The notes under the pieces were generated by a model. It saw nothing but the letters and a program-made list of their open reading frames with translations, had not been told where the DNA came from and searched no databases. The position numbers were made by a program, and so were the translations under genes. A stretch of 35,829 nt of DNA from a virus, in the IMG/VR virus record IMGVR_UViG_3300042486_001501, positions 1 through 35,829 of that record. One strand, written 5' to 3'. Positions 35,653-35,829 of this stretch are shown here, in pieces. How positions within the stretch are numbered: position 1 is the stretch's first letter; every line of letters begins with the position of its first letter.

Positions 35653-35829
35653 CCGGTCACGCTGTGGAAGCTTTGGCCGACGGCAGCGAATTGCGCATCG
35701 ACGACCACGGCTCGGTGGTCAGCGCCGAGGTGTGGGCGCTGTACGCCGCGGTGCTGGCCCGCTGCGGCCCACTGCCCACCCTGATCGAGTGGGACACCCG
35801 CGTGCCCACCTTCGAGACGCTGCTGGCGC
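35653..35829 (+). pseudogene. 3' part of a host DUF692/MNIO (BufB-like) gene, interrupted by the prophage
   Basis: The frame beginning at the element edge reads '[20 protein letters not shown]', '[23 protein letters not shown]' and 'VPTFETLLA'. These are C-terminal hallmarks of DUF692 multinuclear iron oxidases, which modify cysteines in small copper-binding peptides (BufB with BufA and BufC). 'DDHGS' and 'PTLIEWD' are especially characteristic. The window ends before the stop. The first host codons continue naturally from a typical 'HLAGH' of the family, so the prophage seems to have entered there. The N-terminal part is not in the window. Confidence 0.8.

Noticed and set aside
1-35829. CRISPR arrays, tRNA or rRNA genes and insertion sequences
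   Set aside because: None seen: no regularly spaced DNA repeats, no cloverleaf-like sequence recognised by eye, and no transposase other than MuA.

Overview
The window holds one essentially complete Mu-like transposable prophage, about 35.5 kb (127-35652), in a GC-rich proteobacterial chromosome. The host is probably a member of the Xanthomonadales. This rests on base composition, a GGTGGGTC/GACCCACC intergenic dyad in the left flank, and a secreted 'GVWWNPSQSGRGW' domain protein in the phage cargo; it is an inference. The phage has Mu-type transposition and head genes but a long non-contractile tail, because it has a tape measure protein, a tail assembly chaperone frameshift and a tail tube but no sheath. 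This makes it resemble the B3/D3112 type of transposable siphophage.

Layout, left to right: (1) 1-126 host intergenic DNA; (2) left end of the element, with TGT and two CGATAAAT boxes; (3) a leftward late operon (14798 down to 287) with protease/scaffold I and Z, major head protein T, gp35-like, DUF1320, tail terminator, a small protein, tail tube, assembly chaperone with its -1 frameshift extension, a 1834-residue tape measure, two tail-tip proteins, a DNA adenine methyltransferase and a small distal gene; (4) a leftward cargo and immunity block (18565 down to 14955) with the repressor, a two-helix membrane protein, a secreted protein, a small acidic protein and a membrane-anchored protein; (5) a rightward early operon (18626-27098) with a Ner-like protein, small regulators, MuA, MuB, DUF3164, GemA/gp16 and the late activator Mor; (6) a rightward late operon (27278-35539) with holin, transglycosylase, spanins, TraR-like, DUF2730, gp26-like, terminase, portal, gpF and gpG; (7) right end of the element and the interrupted 3' part of a host DUF692/MNIO (BufB-like) gene.

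How it works together: the repressor and Ner-like protein sit on either side of a promoter whose spacer is a perfect palindrome. The early operon makes the transposase and ends in Mor. The same 18-base dyad, GTTTCAG-(4)-CTGAAAC, occurs just upstream of both late operons and nowhere else that I found, so one activator probably fires both. In Mu the morphogenesis genes form one rightward block; here they are split between G and I, and the I-to-tail half lies on the other side of the immunity region in the opposite orientation. Both ends of the element show the same box geometry, so this order belongs to the element.

Main points for a second look: the split late region with a shared predicted Mor box; a textbook -1 frameshift site (A_AAA_AAC plus a 9-bp hairpin); a pair of long palindromes sharing the core GTCGACGTCGAC near the centre of the element; flanks that do not match (no 5-bp duplication, and bufB only on the right); and an uncharacterised cargo block.
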